Source of the DNA: Acidobacteriaceae bacterium | GTDB taxonomy: Bacteria > Acidobacteriota > Terriglobia > Terriglobales > Acidobacteriaceae | Length of the DNA stretch: 64,000 nt | Direction: 5' to 3' | Assembly: GCA_025462885.1 (NCBI GenBank) | Contig: JAOAPN010000013.1 | Coordinates: 310,001 to 374,000 of the forward strand | Shown: positions 18,501 to 27,718 of the stretch, in pieces | How the letters are laid out: each line of letters begins with the position of its first letter | Position numbering within the stretch: the first letter of the stretch is position 1 | Made by a program: the position numbers and the translations under genes | Notes under the pieces: model-generated | What the model was told of the DNA's origin: nothing | Database searches by the model: none | What the model saw: the letters and a program-made list of their open reading frames with translations, nothing else

Positions 18501-18831
18501 CGATGTCCAGCGTAGCCTGCTGGCTGACGGTCAGAACGATGCCCGCCTGCTGAAACTTCTGGAAGCCCTTCTGCTCCACAACCACCGTGTAGCGTCCAGG
18601 AGGAATGGAAGGAAAACGATAGAGTCCGGACGCATTGGCATCGGCTGTCAGGATGAGGTTCGTGTCGATATTCGTCGCAGTGATGTGGGCGGTTGGGATT
18701 GCAGCGCCCGAGGTGTCGGAGACTGTACCGGTCAGGCTTGCACTTCCACCCTGACCAAAAGAGGTTGATTTGAAAGCGGTTACAAAAAGGAGAAAAAGGA
18801 GAACGATTGAGAGTGGTGTTGTCCTGCGCAT
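15565..18831 (-). CDS. TonB-dependent receptor 2, Oar-like, with CarboxypepD_reg-like domain
   Basis: The preferred start is the ATG at 18831, which directly begins the signal peptide MRRTTPLSIVLLFLLFVTAF and has GAGG about 9 bases upstream; an ATG at 18894 adds 21 unlikely residues. The 1,088-residue protein has the regulatory-like domain (about 30-115: SASLTGTVSDTSGAAIPTAH...GRYTVVVEQKGFQKF), a plug with ELPLNGRDPSSLVLLSPGTV and VVSIDTKSGTNAFHGGVFEF, and a barrel ending MQAGLKLTF. The GGG-rich loop NSGAIQNNDRADFVPG is typical of the family. Its own terminator lies downstream. The genes upstream on the same strand are a SelA-like enzyme and a fucosidase, so glycan-derived substrates are possible. 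No ligand can be named. Confidence 0.92.
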   Translation of the reverse strand: MRRTTPLSIVLLFLLFVTAFKSTSFGQGGSASLTGTVSDTSGAAIPTAHITATNIDTNLILTADANASGLYRFPSIPPGRYTVVVEQKGFQKFQQAGIVLTVSQQATLDIGLQIGSETETVNVTAGAALINTTNAEVSNTVGEHAIRELPLNGRDPSSLVLLSPGTVNILNTGGGTQQGETTFPNESGASAGGGRQGSTLYLLDGVPNMDTYMQLAAPSPNADATSEFRVISNNFDAHYGFSPGAVVSIDTKSGTNAFHGGVFEFIRNSALNSAQYFSKQVDPLKRNQFGGFLGGPIIKNRLFFFGNYQGTRQSSTATANSTNTPTQAMLNGDFSAYPTTLAGPFTTVNGKRNQVNPALYNSAAVKIATTALPLGQDAASGLVYYTGPASHETYDEGTGRLDYTINDRQRLALRSYIQYYNRAEGSTPGNILAINPGKTGKFFNEVLNHTWTITPSMVNALSLFWNQMHVFNAGTQFDSAGNAFCLSKFINVTDPPGTCYSEGLNASGGFSTPYSEYTGEMRRSFGFSDYLTKSIGNHTVSVGADLWRQSARELTYYPAAPIVGFNGYYTGAGLADFLLGRVGKFTQGAGEIADVTGILFGAYGQDQWRVRPNLTLTAGLRWDPNLPPASKFGRGSVYNPGQQSTMYPGAPNGLVFPGDTGVSDTLVSKTYGYFEPRIALAYQATPRTAFRAGFGMFTAPLPYSIYNHVADISPFSPTYTFFGSNSDPINFSNPYNNSTSNGVNPFPPFAYDNVTPDKNFNFGSQVTVPATFRPDFKLGMTQSWNLSVEQQFTNTLVVHLAYVGSQSYHQTTAIDSNPGQIANAAVRGIRPNPRFGQILTTTSLGTSNYHSMQLQLEKRMSHGFQVQSSFTWSKTIDLGSSGNVTFGSPALANPYNIRYNRGISDLSFPYVSVTNFVYTTPQLRSWKPLLRAAFGEWEVSGIYTIQSGRPFGVSGGGSSNNSGAIQNNDRADFVPGAIVQTHQGSREQWLNSYFTTSAFQANAVGTFGNTPRNFLRGPGINYSDAAIMKNWTALERYRMQFRWEAFNVFNHTSFGLPDTNPTSGTYGRITSIGGVAPRVMQAGLKLTF

Positions 18832-19389
18832 GCATGGCCTCGGGGAGGGAATTGCCAGCTTCGGCGGTCGATCACACGTGAGTGCGCTAGTCACAGCGAA
18901 TCAAAGACTCAACGCGATGTGTGAAGAATTCTAAATAAGTAACTCGACAGATGTCGAGTGGCTAAGTGGCCGTATATAAGCGATTAACTTGGATGTCCCG
19001 ATGGAATAATCGCTGCGAGTGTGATATCCCGCAAGTGTGCTGTCTGAGAAGACATCGAAAGTCAGTTCGTGGGGATGGAGGAGCCTTATCGCGATCCTCT
19101 TTGCGAAGACGGAATGCTGCTGGTGGTGGCTCGAATCGGAGATCCTGAGACTGGAAACACAGGATGCTGATCTTCCGAGCGTGCTGCCGGGCGCATCCTT
19201 ACACCTCGTCCCGTATCTATTGCAGAGGGACAGGGTTCCAGTTGCTGCTGGTGATTTCGCAACTGAGATAGCGGTACAAGCTGAGTTCGGACCATGAGCA
19301 GGCCGCAACGCGCGACTTGCTCATGATCCAGAACGTTCTGCAGGGAATTAGGGCTGCATGGTGCTTCCCGATACCTTGAAGCGGATGCG
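18832..19389. other. Intergenic region upstream of TonB receptor 2
   Basis: No convincing gene is seen in these 558 bases. Features are a small palindrome CTCGACAGATGTCGAG (about 18942-18957), a loose hairpin CATGAGCA...TGCTCATG (19293-19325), and the 12-bp palindrome CAGAACGTTCTG (19329-19340) just past the stop of the SelA-like gene. The last two may mark the end of that transcript. Confidence 0.5.
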
Positions 19390-20823
19390 TCAAGCCTTGG
19401 GGGCTTTGCTGAAGATTTCGACCAGGCGATTGGCGATGAGCTTGTCTTCCCCGTCTTTCAACTGCCAGACGGCAAAGCCGAAGTTGTTCGGATCGCGCTC
19501 TGGGCGGCGAGGGGCAGGTGGCGCATCGTTCGCAGGGGCATGGCCCGGGACTGTGGGCGAGCCCTCGGCGTGGGTTGCGGGAGCGTCGGGCATACGTCCC
19601 CGCATGCCGCTTGCTCCGGCGCCCATGCTGCCGATGCCAACGGGACGAGTTGCGGCAAGCTCCAGCATCACCTCGTGACCCGTGATCCTGAGCTTCGCAG
19701 GGTCGATCTGCCAGGTGTAGGTCGGGGTCACGTTGCCAAGTGCCTGCGGGTTGAACTTGCGGGGCAGCGCGGTGACTCCGAAGCGTTTGATGGCGTCGGT
19801 GATTACCTGGGCTTTGGCGTCGTAGGAGCGGAGCACGGCGTCGTAATCTTGATTGACGAAGATTTCGAGGGCCTTCAGGAGACCGAAGATCGTCTCCTTG
19901 CCAACCTTGCAGCAACGTCCGATGCGATCTTCCTGCGGACTCATATTCAGCAGCGACCAGCGGATCAGTTCTTCCTTGCCGATAAGAATGCCTGAGGCCT
20001 GCGGGCCTTGAATGTCCTTGCCGCCGCTGAAGGTGACCATGTCGAAGCCGACGGCGGGATACTCCCACAGACGCTCCTTGGGCGGAACGTCGGCGGAGGC
20101 GTCGTTGAAGGTGTAGATGCCATGCGCCTTGGCGATCGCGACCGTCTCAGGTCCGCTGACCTTACCCATGTCGGACTGGATGTTGGTGAAGTGGATGGCT
20201 ACGGTCTTGGGGTTGATGGCCGCAATCATCTCTTCGCGCGTCTCTACTTCGATCAGCTTCGCGCCGGTCTGGCGGATCTGGTGATCGAAGGCGTAGCGGT
20301 GGCTCTTCTGGATGATGACCTCGTTGCGCGGGAAGTCTTTGACGTCCGGAACGGCGATCAGGCGAGGCTCAAGATCCTCCGTCATCATGGCGGAGTAGCC
20401 GACCACCATCGCGGCAGCGGCACCACCCGTTACCAGTCCGGTGTAGCCGGCGGGCGACTTACAGAGCTTTGCGATGTACTTGCCGGCAGCGATCTCCAAC
20501 TCGTCGATGAGGACGAAATGCTCGTTGCCGCGACGGATCAGTTCCATCACCTCGGGCTTCATCACCGATCCGCCGATCACAGTGACTGTGCCGACGATAT
20601 TGACCAGCGGGGTTACGCCAAGCTCCGCATAGATGTCACCCGTGGAGCCGAGGCCGGAGGTAATCGGCACGATCGGATGGCCATCCACAGACGAGGAAGG
20701 GGCCTTGGATTCCTTGCTCGCTAGACCTTCGGCTTCCAACCTGGCCGGGACTAAGGCGCCGCCAGTGAGGGCTCCGAGGGCGGAGAGAAAGGTACGACGA
20801 CTCCAGTCAGATTTCCAAAGCAT
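19390..20823 (-). CDS. Tat-exported SelA/DgaE-like PLP enzyme 1
   Basis: This fold-type I PLP protein is related to selenocysteine synthase and to D-glucosaminate-6-phosphate ammonia-lyase (DgaE). The ATG at 20823 has AAGGA 9 bases upstream. The N-terminus carries a twin-arginine signal (WSRRTFLSALGALTGG, residues 7-22), so it is probably exported folded with PLP. The PLP lysine is Lys269 in FSGGKDIQGPQASG, and the cofactor-binding Asp is Asp241 in FNDASAD. A proline/alanine/arginine-rich insert (about 395-435) precedes the C-terminal NFGFAVWQLKDGEDKLIANR. The GH29 fucosidase is 167 bases upstream on the same strand. Ammonia-lyase, racemase or aldolase-like chemistry is possible; selenocysteine synthesis is unlikely for an exported protein. 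Confidence 0.85.
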   Translation of the reverse strand: MLWKSDWSRRTFLSALGALTGGALVPARLEAEGLASKESKAPSSSVDGHPIVPITSGLGSTGDIYAELGVTPLVNIVGTVTVIGGSVMKPEVMELIRRGNEHFVLIDELEIAAGKYIAKLCKSPAGYTGLVTGGAAAAMVVGYSAMMTEDLEPRLIAVPDVKDFPRNEVIIQKSHRYAFDHQIRQTGAKLIEVETREEMIAAINPKTVAIHFTNIQSDMGKVSGPETVAIAKAHGIYTFNDASADVPPKERLWEYPAVGFDMVTFSGGKDIQGPQASGILIGKEELIRWSLLNMSPQEDRIGRCCKVGKETIFGLLKALEIFVNQDYDAVLRSYDAKAQVITDAIKRFGVTALPRKFNPQALGNVTPTYTWQIDPAKLRITGHEVMLELAATRPVGIGSMGAGASGMRGRMPDAPATHAEGSPTVPGHAPANDAPPAPRRPERDPNNFGFAVWQLKDGEDKLIANRLVEIFSKAPKA

Positions 20824-20990
20824 GAGGAATTTCCTTTCGAATTGCTGAGTATGAACTTATGCAACTGAGGTGAGGATGGCGGTCGAAATAAGCTCGACGC
20901 GAATCTGACTGCTTGCGCGAAGGGCGTGCAACAAATTCAGGATGGCTTCAGTTTGAGGCCATTCGTCAACGGCGTCATGGGACGGGAGAC

Positions 20991-22622
20991 CTACTTCAGG
21001 ACTTCGGGCTCTCCGTAAAGGGTGAGCAAGGGATGATGCAGGACGGCACGAACCTCGTAGCGTTCCTTTGGGTCAGGCGTGAACTCGGCGGTGTAGGCTC
21101 CGGGATGGGCTGCGGTTTGGACGGGCAGAGACTGCCATCCGTGAAGGCGTGACTGCGTATCTTCGCCGGTGATGATGCGGTAGTCGAAGCCAAAGCGTGC
21201 ACCGGGAGCGTCCGCCGCGCCCTGCCAGTCTCCGTGAAGCATGATCGTCGCGCCCGAGCGGGTGGCGGCGAGCGTGTGAACGATGGGCGGGGTAAATGCT
21301 TCTTCGACGTCGGTGAGGTGGAGGACGGAGGGGTAAGGCCAGGAGTCGCTATCGCGCAGGCGTTGCGCACGCATGACTCGGATATGCAGGCCGTCGGTTT
21401 CCTGATGGAAGGTGCTCTGCGGGTTCAGGTTGGGGCGGTACTCGACGATGCGGTCGTTCTGCCCGAGCACTCCAACGGTCGTCTTCGGCGTGGCACGAAC
21501 CGTCTTGAGGATGAACTCGCGCGTCGTGCCGCGCTTCCATACGGGAGCGTTGTCATCGTCTTCTACGATGGCGTACAGGGAGTGGCGATCCTTGGAGCGC
21601 GTGAACCAGACGTTCCCCTCATTCGTGACGACCCAGGGGCGTGTGGCGTAGATCGCTTCGGAGTTGATGAACATCCAGGAGCCAAGTGTGCGAAGGCTAT
21701 CTTCCTGTTCCGAGGGCAGGGATCCATCCGGCTTGAGGCCGATGTTGAGCAGGAGATTGCCGCCGCGAGAACGAGTATGGACGAGGATGCGAAGCAGCTC
21801 CTGCACAGATTTATACCGCTCGTCGGAAGGCTGATAGCCCCACGCGGTGCCGAGCGTCATGTTGGCCTCCCATGCGCCGGGCAACGGGGCTCCGGGAACG
21901 TTCTGCTCGGGAGTTTCAATGGCCCCGCGGGTTACGACGGCATCCGGCTGGAGCTTCCAGACAAGGTCACGAAGACCTTTGGCTTCTCCGTCGAAGAAGA
22001 CGGCGGAGACAGGACCGTAGCGGGTCATCAGTTCAGTGACCTGCGCCTGATCGAGAGCGAGTAAGTCGGGGTTGGAGCTGGGCTGAACGCCGGGGACCAG
22101 CCGCTCGATCTGTTTGCCATGAGTATGGAGCCAGAGAAAGTCATCGGGCGAGAAGTAGGCACCGGTGGCGATACCCTGTCCTCGAAAGGATTGGAAGAGC
22201 TCCGACGTAATGTCCTTCTCATAAGGCGTATGCAGGATGTTGAAGGGAACGGTCTTGGTGTCCCACATGCAAAAACCGTTGTGATGCTTGGTGGTGAACA
22301 TCATGTAACGAAACCCGGATACCGAGGCCAGCCGGGCCAGTGCATCCGGGTCGAAGTGCGTGGGGTTGAAGGTGCGGGGCAGATCGCGATAGAAGCGGTT
22401 GACGTAGTCATCGCTGGCACCGGCCAGAGAGTGGCTGATAATGACGCCGAGCTGAGAGTCGACGCTCCAGTGAATGAAGAGACCAAGCCCCTGGTCGCGG
22501 AACCATTCGAGGCGCTCAGGCTTGTTGCCGTCGAGCGGTAGGCTTTGCGGGTTCGCCGGCTGAGCTAGCAAGCTGACGCACAGAGCCGCGGCACAGAAAA
22601 GAGGATACAGGCGCAGACACAT
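20991..22622 (-). CDS. Secreted alpha-L-fucosidase, GH29
   Basis: It likely removes L-fucose from glycans in the periplasm or outside the cell. The 543-residue protein has a Sec signal (MCLRLYPLFCAAALCVSLLA, cut near NPQS) and then the GH29 start RLEWFRDQGLGLFIHWS. Family motifs include FRYMMFTTKHHNGFCMWDT, the nucleophile Asp in SAVFFDGEAKG, and SRGGNLLLNIGLKPDGSLP. The C-terminal 200 residues form a beta-rich region. It is divergent from TonB receptor 3 and in line with a SelA-like enzyme. Some GH29 members act on beta-galactose, so the exact sugar is not certain. Confidence 0.9.
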   Translation of the reverse strand: MCLRLYPLFCAAALCVSLLAQPANPQSLPLDGNKPERLEWFRDQGLGLFIHWSVDSQLGVIISHSLAGASDDYVNRFYRDLPRTFNPTHFDPDALARLASVSGFRYMMFTTKHHNGFCMWDTKTVPFNILHTPYEKDITSELFQSFRGQGIATGAYFSPDDFLWLHTHGKQIERLVPGVQPSSNPDLLALDQAQVTELMTRYGPVSAVFFDGEAKGLRDLVWKLQPDAVVTRGAIETPEQNVPGAPLPGAWEANMTLGTAWGYQPSDERYKSVQELLRILVHTRSRGGNLLLNIGLKPDGSLPSEQEDSLRTLGSWMFINSEAIYATRPWVVTNEGNVWFTRSKDRHSLYAIVEDDDNAPVWKRGTTREFILKTVRATPKTTVGVLGQNDRIVEYRPNLNPQSTFHQETDGLHIRVMRAQRLRDSDSWPYPSVLHLTDVEEAFTPPIVHTLAATRSGATIMLHGDWQGAADAPGARFGFDYRIITGEDTQSRLHGWQSLPVQTAAHPGAYTAEFTPDPKERYEVRAVLHHPLLTLYGEPEVLK

Positions 22623-22993
22623 GGGTCGAGCATAGCGCGTGGCTAACCTGGCGGTCGAACCAATCAGGCAAAGTCGAAGATTGCCTTCAAGAACTACTAG
22701 GACAATTGGAGTAGCTGGCTCTAGGTGGTTTTCCGTATGTCAACAGACCGTTACAGGGGTACAGTCATCCGAATTAGTCATTCGAACGAAGTGTGCTGCT
22801 CCGCCCTTGCGTATTTGGATTGCCTTCTCCAAATACCTTCCGTGTTGTTTACGGATTTGCTTCCAGTAGAGTTCCCTCGCCTTGAAAACGATTCGATTTA
22901 CCGTCATGGCACCGTGAGTGGATGCACAGACGGATTATCTATGGAATTAACATGCGAACGCCCTACTTTGAGGAGACCATTTTGAGAAGGCCA
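22623..22993. promoter_or_regulatory. Divergent promoter region, fucosidase / TonB receptor 3
   Basis: These 371 bases separate divergent starts and must hold both promoters. No strong palindrome or consensus -35/-10 pair stands out. In-frame ATG codons at 22922 and 22952 precede receptor 3 but lack a signal peptide directly after them. Confidence 0.4.
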
Positions 22994-25900
22994 ATGATGC
23001 GCCAATATTTCCAGGCTAAAGTATTCTTTGCCCTGCTAGTCGCTGTGTTCTGTTGCACCCTGTGTCAAGGCCAGACCATTACCGGAAGCGTCAATGGAAC
23101 TGTGACCGACTCTTCAGGCGCTGTAATTCCGAACGTCAGGGTTGCCGCAACCAATGTCGAAACCGGCGTCGTCACCGAGACGACCACCAATTCCGACGGT
23201 ATCTACAACATCCGCTTTCTACAGATCGGCAACTACAAGGTCACAGTAACCTCCGCGGGCTTCGCGACTACAACCTACGGTCCATTTGTTCTGGAAACAA
23301 ACCAGAACGCGAAGATCGACGCCAAGCTTGGAGTGGGAGATCAGCAGCAGAAGGTCTCGGTCGAAGCTGAAGTTGCCCCCCTTCTGAACACAGAGAGTCC
23401 GGTCCTCGCCACGACGCTTGACACACGCGCCATCGAGAACGCTCCGCTGGTGAGCCGCAACATCAATGCCCTGACCATGTTCCTTCCGGGTTCTATCAGC
23501 ACTTCTCCTAACAGCTTCGTCAGCAACGCGGGTGTCTCCGGCCCCCTCAGCGGCAACAACCCAGCGGGTGCCAGCAGCAGCAGTTCTGTTTCGGTGAATG
23601 GTAACCGCCAACAGACGAATCAATATTTGCTCGACGGTATGAACATCAACCAGACTCTGGATGACACCCCTGGTTACAACCCCAGTGTCGACGCGATTGG
23701 CCAGGTTCAGGTCATCTCTGCAAACGCTCCCGCAGAATATGGCAATGTGCTCGGCGGCGACATTCTCTACCAGACCAAAAGCGGTACGAATAACTGGCAC
23801 AGCAGTGCGTTTTACTTTCTTTCCAACTACAATCTCAATGCCAATAGCTGGCTCAATAATCATACGAGCACGCCGACACCCAAAAACTCATTCACACGCA
23901 ACATCTTTGGCGGCACCGTTGGCGGTCCGATCCTGCGCGACAAGTTGTTTTTCTTTGCCGACTATCAAGGAGGCCGTTATCACCTCGCCGGGCCGACCCA
24001 GGCATCTGTACTGTCGCTGAGGCAGCGCCAGGGAGACTTCTCTGAGCTGCTCGATCGCAATATCATGTGCCAGGCCACCGATTCAACCAGCGCATGTTCG
24101 GCAAGATTGATCCAACTCTACGATGCCTCCACTTCCGGAGCTCCGGCGTTCCCGAACAACAAGATCCCCGTTGGAAATAATCCTTCGGCGAACTACCTGC
24201 TTGCCCATCCTGAACTCTATCCCCTGCCGAACCAGACACCCGTACGAGGCTCGCCAGCTCTCAATAACTATCGTGGGCAGCAGAAGCTTCGCAACTATGG
24301 CGACCAGTTCGACGTCAAGGTCGATTGGAGGATCACCCAGAGAGACAATCTGTCGGTGCGATACTCACAGGCCGATGCGGGTCAAACCACCATCAATCCT
24401 CTCCCCACCAGCTTTGCCAGCGCTCCAACCTTTCCCTTCCGCGGTGGGGCTCTCAGTGAAGTCCATACCTTCAGCTCGTCGGTCGTAAATGAATTCCGAG
24501 CTGGTTACACCCGTATCCAGAACAATGGCGCTGTTCTTCTCGATCCCACCGGCGTCTTCGGTCTCAACGGCAACAGCGTCCTCGGCATTGGAGCCAACAA
24601 TCCTAGTAGTGCAGCACAGGCATTTGCCGGCTTCTCCGCGCTGGGCTTCAACAACTCCAATAGCCCTCAAGGTATCCAAGCCTCCAACGGCACCGAGTAC
24701 ACAACCCTCGGCAATGCCAACCTGGGTACCAACTACACTCTCAACACCTTCCTCTACGGAGACAACCTGACCTGGCTCAAGAACCGCCACACCTTCAAGT
24801 TCGGAGTTCAGTTCCTGCGCCAGCAGCAGAATAACTTCTATCCCGGAAATGATGGTTCGCTTGGCGGCTTCTACTACCTTGGCGCCGGTACTGCCGCCCC
24901 GGCAACTTTCATAAATCCCAACGGAAACAGCGCGACAGGCTACACGGCTGCGGACTTCCTCCTGAACCGTGCCGGTTTCGCCAGCAAGGGCGGAGTTGCC
25001 GGACCGGTGGGAATGCGCTCCTGGCGCAGTGCCTATTTCATTCAGGACGACTGGAAGGTTGCACCGACCCTCACCATTAACCTTGGCGTTCGGTATGAGT
25101 TCGTTCAACCGATCTACGAGGTCAATAACAAGATGTCGACGATTGATCCGAACAATCCCACGGCGATCCTGGTCGCAGGTAGCGCCCAGGCTAAGGCCGC
25201 TGGTTACAACCGTTCGCTTGTTGATCCCTTCTACGGCAGCGTCATGCCTCGTCTCGGTCTGGCTTGGTCCGTCACTCCCCGCTTTGTGGTACGTGGTGGA
25301 TACGGCCTTCAGAACTACATGGAAGGTACGGGTGCCAACCTTCGGATGACCACGAACCTTCCCTTCCAATCGACCTACCAAGCGAGTGGTTCTCTAGGCA
25401 CCGGAGTTGTGCCGGGCAGCTTCTTTGACGTCCGCAATGGCTTTGGCAGCGGTTCCGTCTCATCGTCCAACGTGTTCAACGTCTGGAACAAGAAGATCAA
25501 GCCCGCCTTTATCGGTATGTACAACCTCACCCTGGAGTATCAGCTCAACAACACCGCCTCCCTCCAGGTTGGTTACGTTGGCGAAACCGGGTCGCACCTG
25601 GTGACTGCCAACCAGCGCAACCAGCTTCGTAATCCTTGCATCGTCAACGGGCAGGTCCAGAACGTTGCAACGGCAAACCCGCTTGCCGCCTGCCTCACGC
25701 TCGCCCCGGCTCCATTTGGCGCAGTCGTGGGTTATAACGGCGTAGTTCGCTACACCGACTCGAACGCCATGATGAACTACAACGCCCTGCAGGTTAGTTT
25801 CCGGCAGCGCGCATGGCATGGCTTGCAGTACACCGCCAACTACACCTGGGGCCATGCTATGACCAACAGCACAGGCTTCTATGGCGTTCCCAGCGTTACG

Positions 25901-26563
25901 GTGGCCAGCGCCTATGCTGAAAATGTCTACAACCTCCACAACGAGTATGGCCCGACAGGACAGGACGTTCGCCATTCACTCAACTGGAACATGGTCTACG
26001 ACCTTCCCATCGGCCGGAACCGTATGTTGGGCGGACGCATGCCTCTCCTGCTGGACGAGGTGGTTGGTGGATGGAAGATCGGCATGACCGGTATTTTTTA
26101 CACCGGCTTCCCCGTCAACATCAACACCGGAACGAACAACTCCGGTGTCAACGGCAATTCGCAGCGCGCCAATCACTACCGCAAGCTGAAAATCGTCAAC
26201 GCCTCCATCGATAACTGGTTCGGAACCGATCCGTCGGCCATTCCCTGTACGGCGCCCGGTGTCGACAATGGTGTCTGCGCCTACGGTCAACCTGCAGCTG
26301 GAACCTTTGGTACCGCTAGCCCGACCTCGGAGCGTGCACCGGGTTACCAGACCTACGGTGCATCCGTTACCAAGGACTTCACCGTCTGGCACGAGCATCA
26401 GATCAACTTCCGGGCTGACGCCGATAATGTGTTCAACAGCGCATATCTCGGTAATCCGGTGGGCAACATCCAATCGGCACAGTTCGGCAATATCGGCAAT
26501 CAGACCAATCCAATCCGGTCCAATCCGAGAAACCTGCAGTTGTCCGTCAAGTATCACTTCTAA
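22994..26563 (+). CDS. TonB-dependent receptor 3, Oar-like, with CarboxypepD_reg-like domain
   Basis: The start is the ATG at 22994 or the next codon; AAGG is 4-5 bases upstream and the signal peptide MMRQYFQAKVFFALLVAVFC follows at once. The 1,189-residue protein has ITGSVNGTVTDSSGAVIPNV (regulatory-like domain, about 27-115), a plug with NQYLLDGMNINQTLDD and NVLGGDILYQTKSGTNNWHS, and a barrel ending RNLQLSVKYHF. The rich Asn/Thr/Ser loops are typical of outer-membrane receptors. It faces the GH29 fucosidase across a shared promoter region and converges on the mutarotase/lactonase/oxidase block, which suggests a sugar-related ligand. That is inference from context. Confidence 0.92.
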   Translation: MMRQYFQAKVFFALLVAVFCCTLCQGQTITGSVNGTVTDSSGAVIPNVRVAATNVETGVVTETTTNSDGIYNIRFLQIGNYKVTVTSAGFATTTYGPFVLETNQNAKIDAKLGVGDQQQKVSVEAEVAPLLNTESPVLATTLDTRAIENAPLVSRNINALTMFLPGSISTSPNSFVSNAGVSGPLSGNNPAGASSSSSVSVNGNRQQTNQYLLDGMNINQTLDDTPGYNPSVDAIGQVQVISANAPAEYGNVLGGDILYQTKSGTNNWHSSAFYFLSNYNLNANSWLNNHTSTPTPKNSFTRNIFGGTVGGPILRDKLFFFADYQGGRYHLAGPTQASVLSLRQRQGDFSELLDRNIMCQATDSTSACSARLIQLYDASTSGAPAFPNNKIPVGNNPSANYLLAHPELYPLPNQTPVRGSPALNNYRGQQKLRNYGDQFDVKVDWRITQRDNLSVRYSQADAGQTTINPLPTSFASAPTFPFRGGALSEVHTFSSSVVNEFRAGYTRIQNNGAVLLDPTGVFGLNGNSVLGIGANNPSSAAQAFAGFSALGFNNSNSPQGIQASNGTEYTTLGNANLGTNYTLNTFLYGDNLTWLKNRHTFKFGVQFLRQQQNNFYPGNDGSLGGFYYLGAGTAAPATFINPNGNSATGYTAADFLLNRAGFASKGGVAGPVGMRSWRSAYFIQDDWKVAPTLTINLGVRYEFVQPIYEVNNKMSTIDPNNPTAILVAGSAQAKAAGYNRSLVDPFYGSVMPRLGLAWSVTPRFVVRGGYGLQNYMEGTGANLRMTTNLPFQSTYQASGSLGTGVVPGSFFDVRNGFGSGSVSSSNVFNVWNKKIKPAFIGMYNLTLEYQLNNTASLQVGYVGETGSHLVTANQRNQLRNPCIVNGQVQNVATANPLAACLTLAPAPFGAVVGYNGVVRYTDSNAMMNYNALQVSFRQRAWHGLQYTANYTWGHAMTNSTGFYGVPSVTVASAYAENVYNLHNEYGPTGQDVRHSLNWNMVYDLPIGRNRMLGGRMPLLLDEVVGGWKIGMTGIFYTGFPVNINTGTNNSGVNGNSQRANHYRKLKIVNASIDNWFGTDPSAIPCTAPGVDNGVCAYGQPAAGTFGTASPTSERAPGYQTYGASVTKDFTVWHEHQINFRADADNVFNSAYLGNPVGNIQSAQFGNIGNQTNPIRSNPRNLQLSVKYHF

Positions 26564-26592
26564 GCGATATCGTCTTATTACGGTCGCAGGAC

Positions 26593-26626
26593 GCAACGGC
26601 TGGGGCTGAAGAGCTCCAGCCGTTGC
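26593..26626. terminator. Bidirectional terminator after TonB receptor 3
   Basis: GCAACGGCTGG and CCAGCCGTTGC form a perfect 11-bp stem, followed by TCTTT on the plus strand. It lies between the convergent stops at 26563 and 26630. Confidence 0.82.
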
Positions 26627-26629
26627 TCT

Positions 26630-27676
26630 TTAGCGGGAGAAGAAACGATAGTGGATCGCCCAACTCTGGGTCTGACCCGGAGCTACATGGATCGCAATAT
26701 AGCCTTCCGGGCACACGGTCTTTGGAGTGGCCCACAGGTACATCTTGACGAGCGGCGCATCGGAGGTCTGCTGCACGCCGATGCCGCTGTCCTTGTCTTC
26801 GAAGGTGAAGTCGTAATCGGAGACTCGACTGGAGTAGCCGGTGATGTAGGTGCCAACCCCATTGCGCGGTTCAACCGGAGCGACAAATCGGACTGTCTTC
26901 CCATCAATCTCCGCGGCTGCCGGAAGGGGCTTCTCAGGGACGGGAACGAAGGGGAGATGAAGCTCCATGCCGGGGCCGCCGGTCGGCCGGTTGTCGAGCA
27001 TGAAGAAATCATGATCGTAGACCGACGTGTCGATTGGCTTGCTGCCGAGATTGCGCAGGCGATGCTGGAGCGTCAGGATATTGCGGTGCTTGTCGAAGGT
27101 GAGGATCTTCTCGTACTCGTAGGCATAACCGAGCGCGGAATGTAGTTCCTGACGAAAGATGATGGACCGCTTGCCAGTCCTTACGGTCCATCTTCCGTGA
27201 TCGACGATGGGATAGGCTCCACCAAAATGGTAGGGAGCGGCATCGATGCGACGGACGATGCCGACACCGAGCTTCAGAAAGAGGCCGCCGGGCGCTGCGT
27301 CGTCGTAGCCGATTTCGCTGGTGGGATGGCGGAACTCTTCAACGGGACCGGTGACGGCGTCGTTCATCATGGGATCGTAGCGATTGAACCACTCGCCGAA
27401 GAAGGTGTGGCCGTTCAGCGAAGCGCACGCGACGACGCCACTCCAGTCGAAACGGGAGCCGCGATAGAAGCCGCGTTGCTCGTCGGGCAGAAAGATAACT
27501 GCTGACATCGTTCCATTGCCGATACGAGCGGTGGGATGGTCGGAGTGAGGGATCGTGTCGCAGGTGTGTGTGGTGGGCTGGCTGGGAGCGGGAGTCTGCG
27601 GTAAGGCAGCGTGACTCAAGAGCGCAAACGCAGGGAGGAGAGCGAAACGGCATAGTTCCTGACGGACGCGGGTCAT
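26630..27676 (-). CDS. Secreted protein, possible galactose-mutarotase-like fold
   Basis: I prefer the ATG at 27676, preceded by GAGG about 11 bases upstream and followed by a signal peptide (MTRVRQELCRFALLPAFALL, cut near ALPQ); the ATG at 27700 is the alternative. The 348-residue product has no motif I recognise with certainty. Its pattern (VRTGKRSIIFRQEL, YAYEYEKILTFDKHRNILTL, LGSKPIDTSVYDHDFFMLDN, final GQTQSWAIHYRF) resembles the beta-sandwich of aldose-epimerase-like carbohydrate proteins. It is the last gene of a minus-strand group after the FAD oxidase and lactonase. A role on a sugar anomer would fit that neighbourhood but is inferred. Confidence 0.6.
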   Translation of the reverse strand: MTRVRQELCRFALLPAFALLSHAALPQTPAPSQPTTHTCDTIPHSDHPTARIGNGTMSAVIFLPDEQRGFYRGSRFDWSGVVACASLNGHTFFGEWFNRYDPMMNDAVTGPVEEFRHPTSEIGYDDAAPGGLFLKLGVGIVRRIDAAPYHFGGAYPIVDHGRWTVRTGKRSIIFRQELHSALGYAYEYEKILTFDKHRNILTLQHRLRNLGSKPIDTSVYDHDFFMLDNRPTGGPGMELHLPFVPVPEKPLPAAAEIDGKTVRFVAPVEPRNGVGTYITGYSSRVSDYDFTFEDKDSGIGVQQTSDAPLVKMYLWATPKTVCPEGYIAIHVAPGQTQSWAIHYRFFSR

Positions 27677-27718
27677 GTGCGGCAGTTCCTCGTTCCTCAT
27701 GGTTACGTCCGAACGGAG

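Noticed and set aside
18931-19308. Minus-strand frame of 125 codons between TonB receptor 2 and the SelA-like gene
   Set aside because: No recognisable pattern, no ribosome-binding site, and a Ser/Thr/His-rich composition like chance frames.
19217-20068. Minus-strand frame of 283 codons overlapping SelA-like enzyme 1
   Set aside because: It is an alternative frame of the same strand over a well-supported PLP enzyme and is Arg/Ser-rich.
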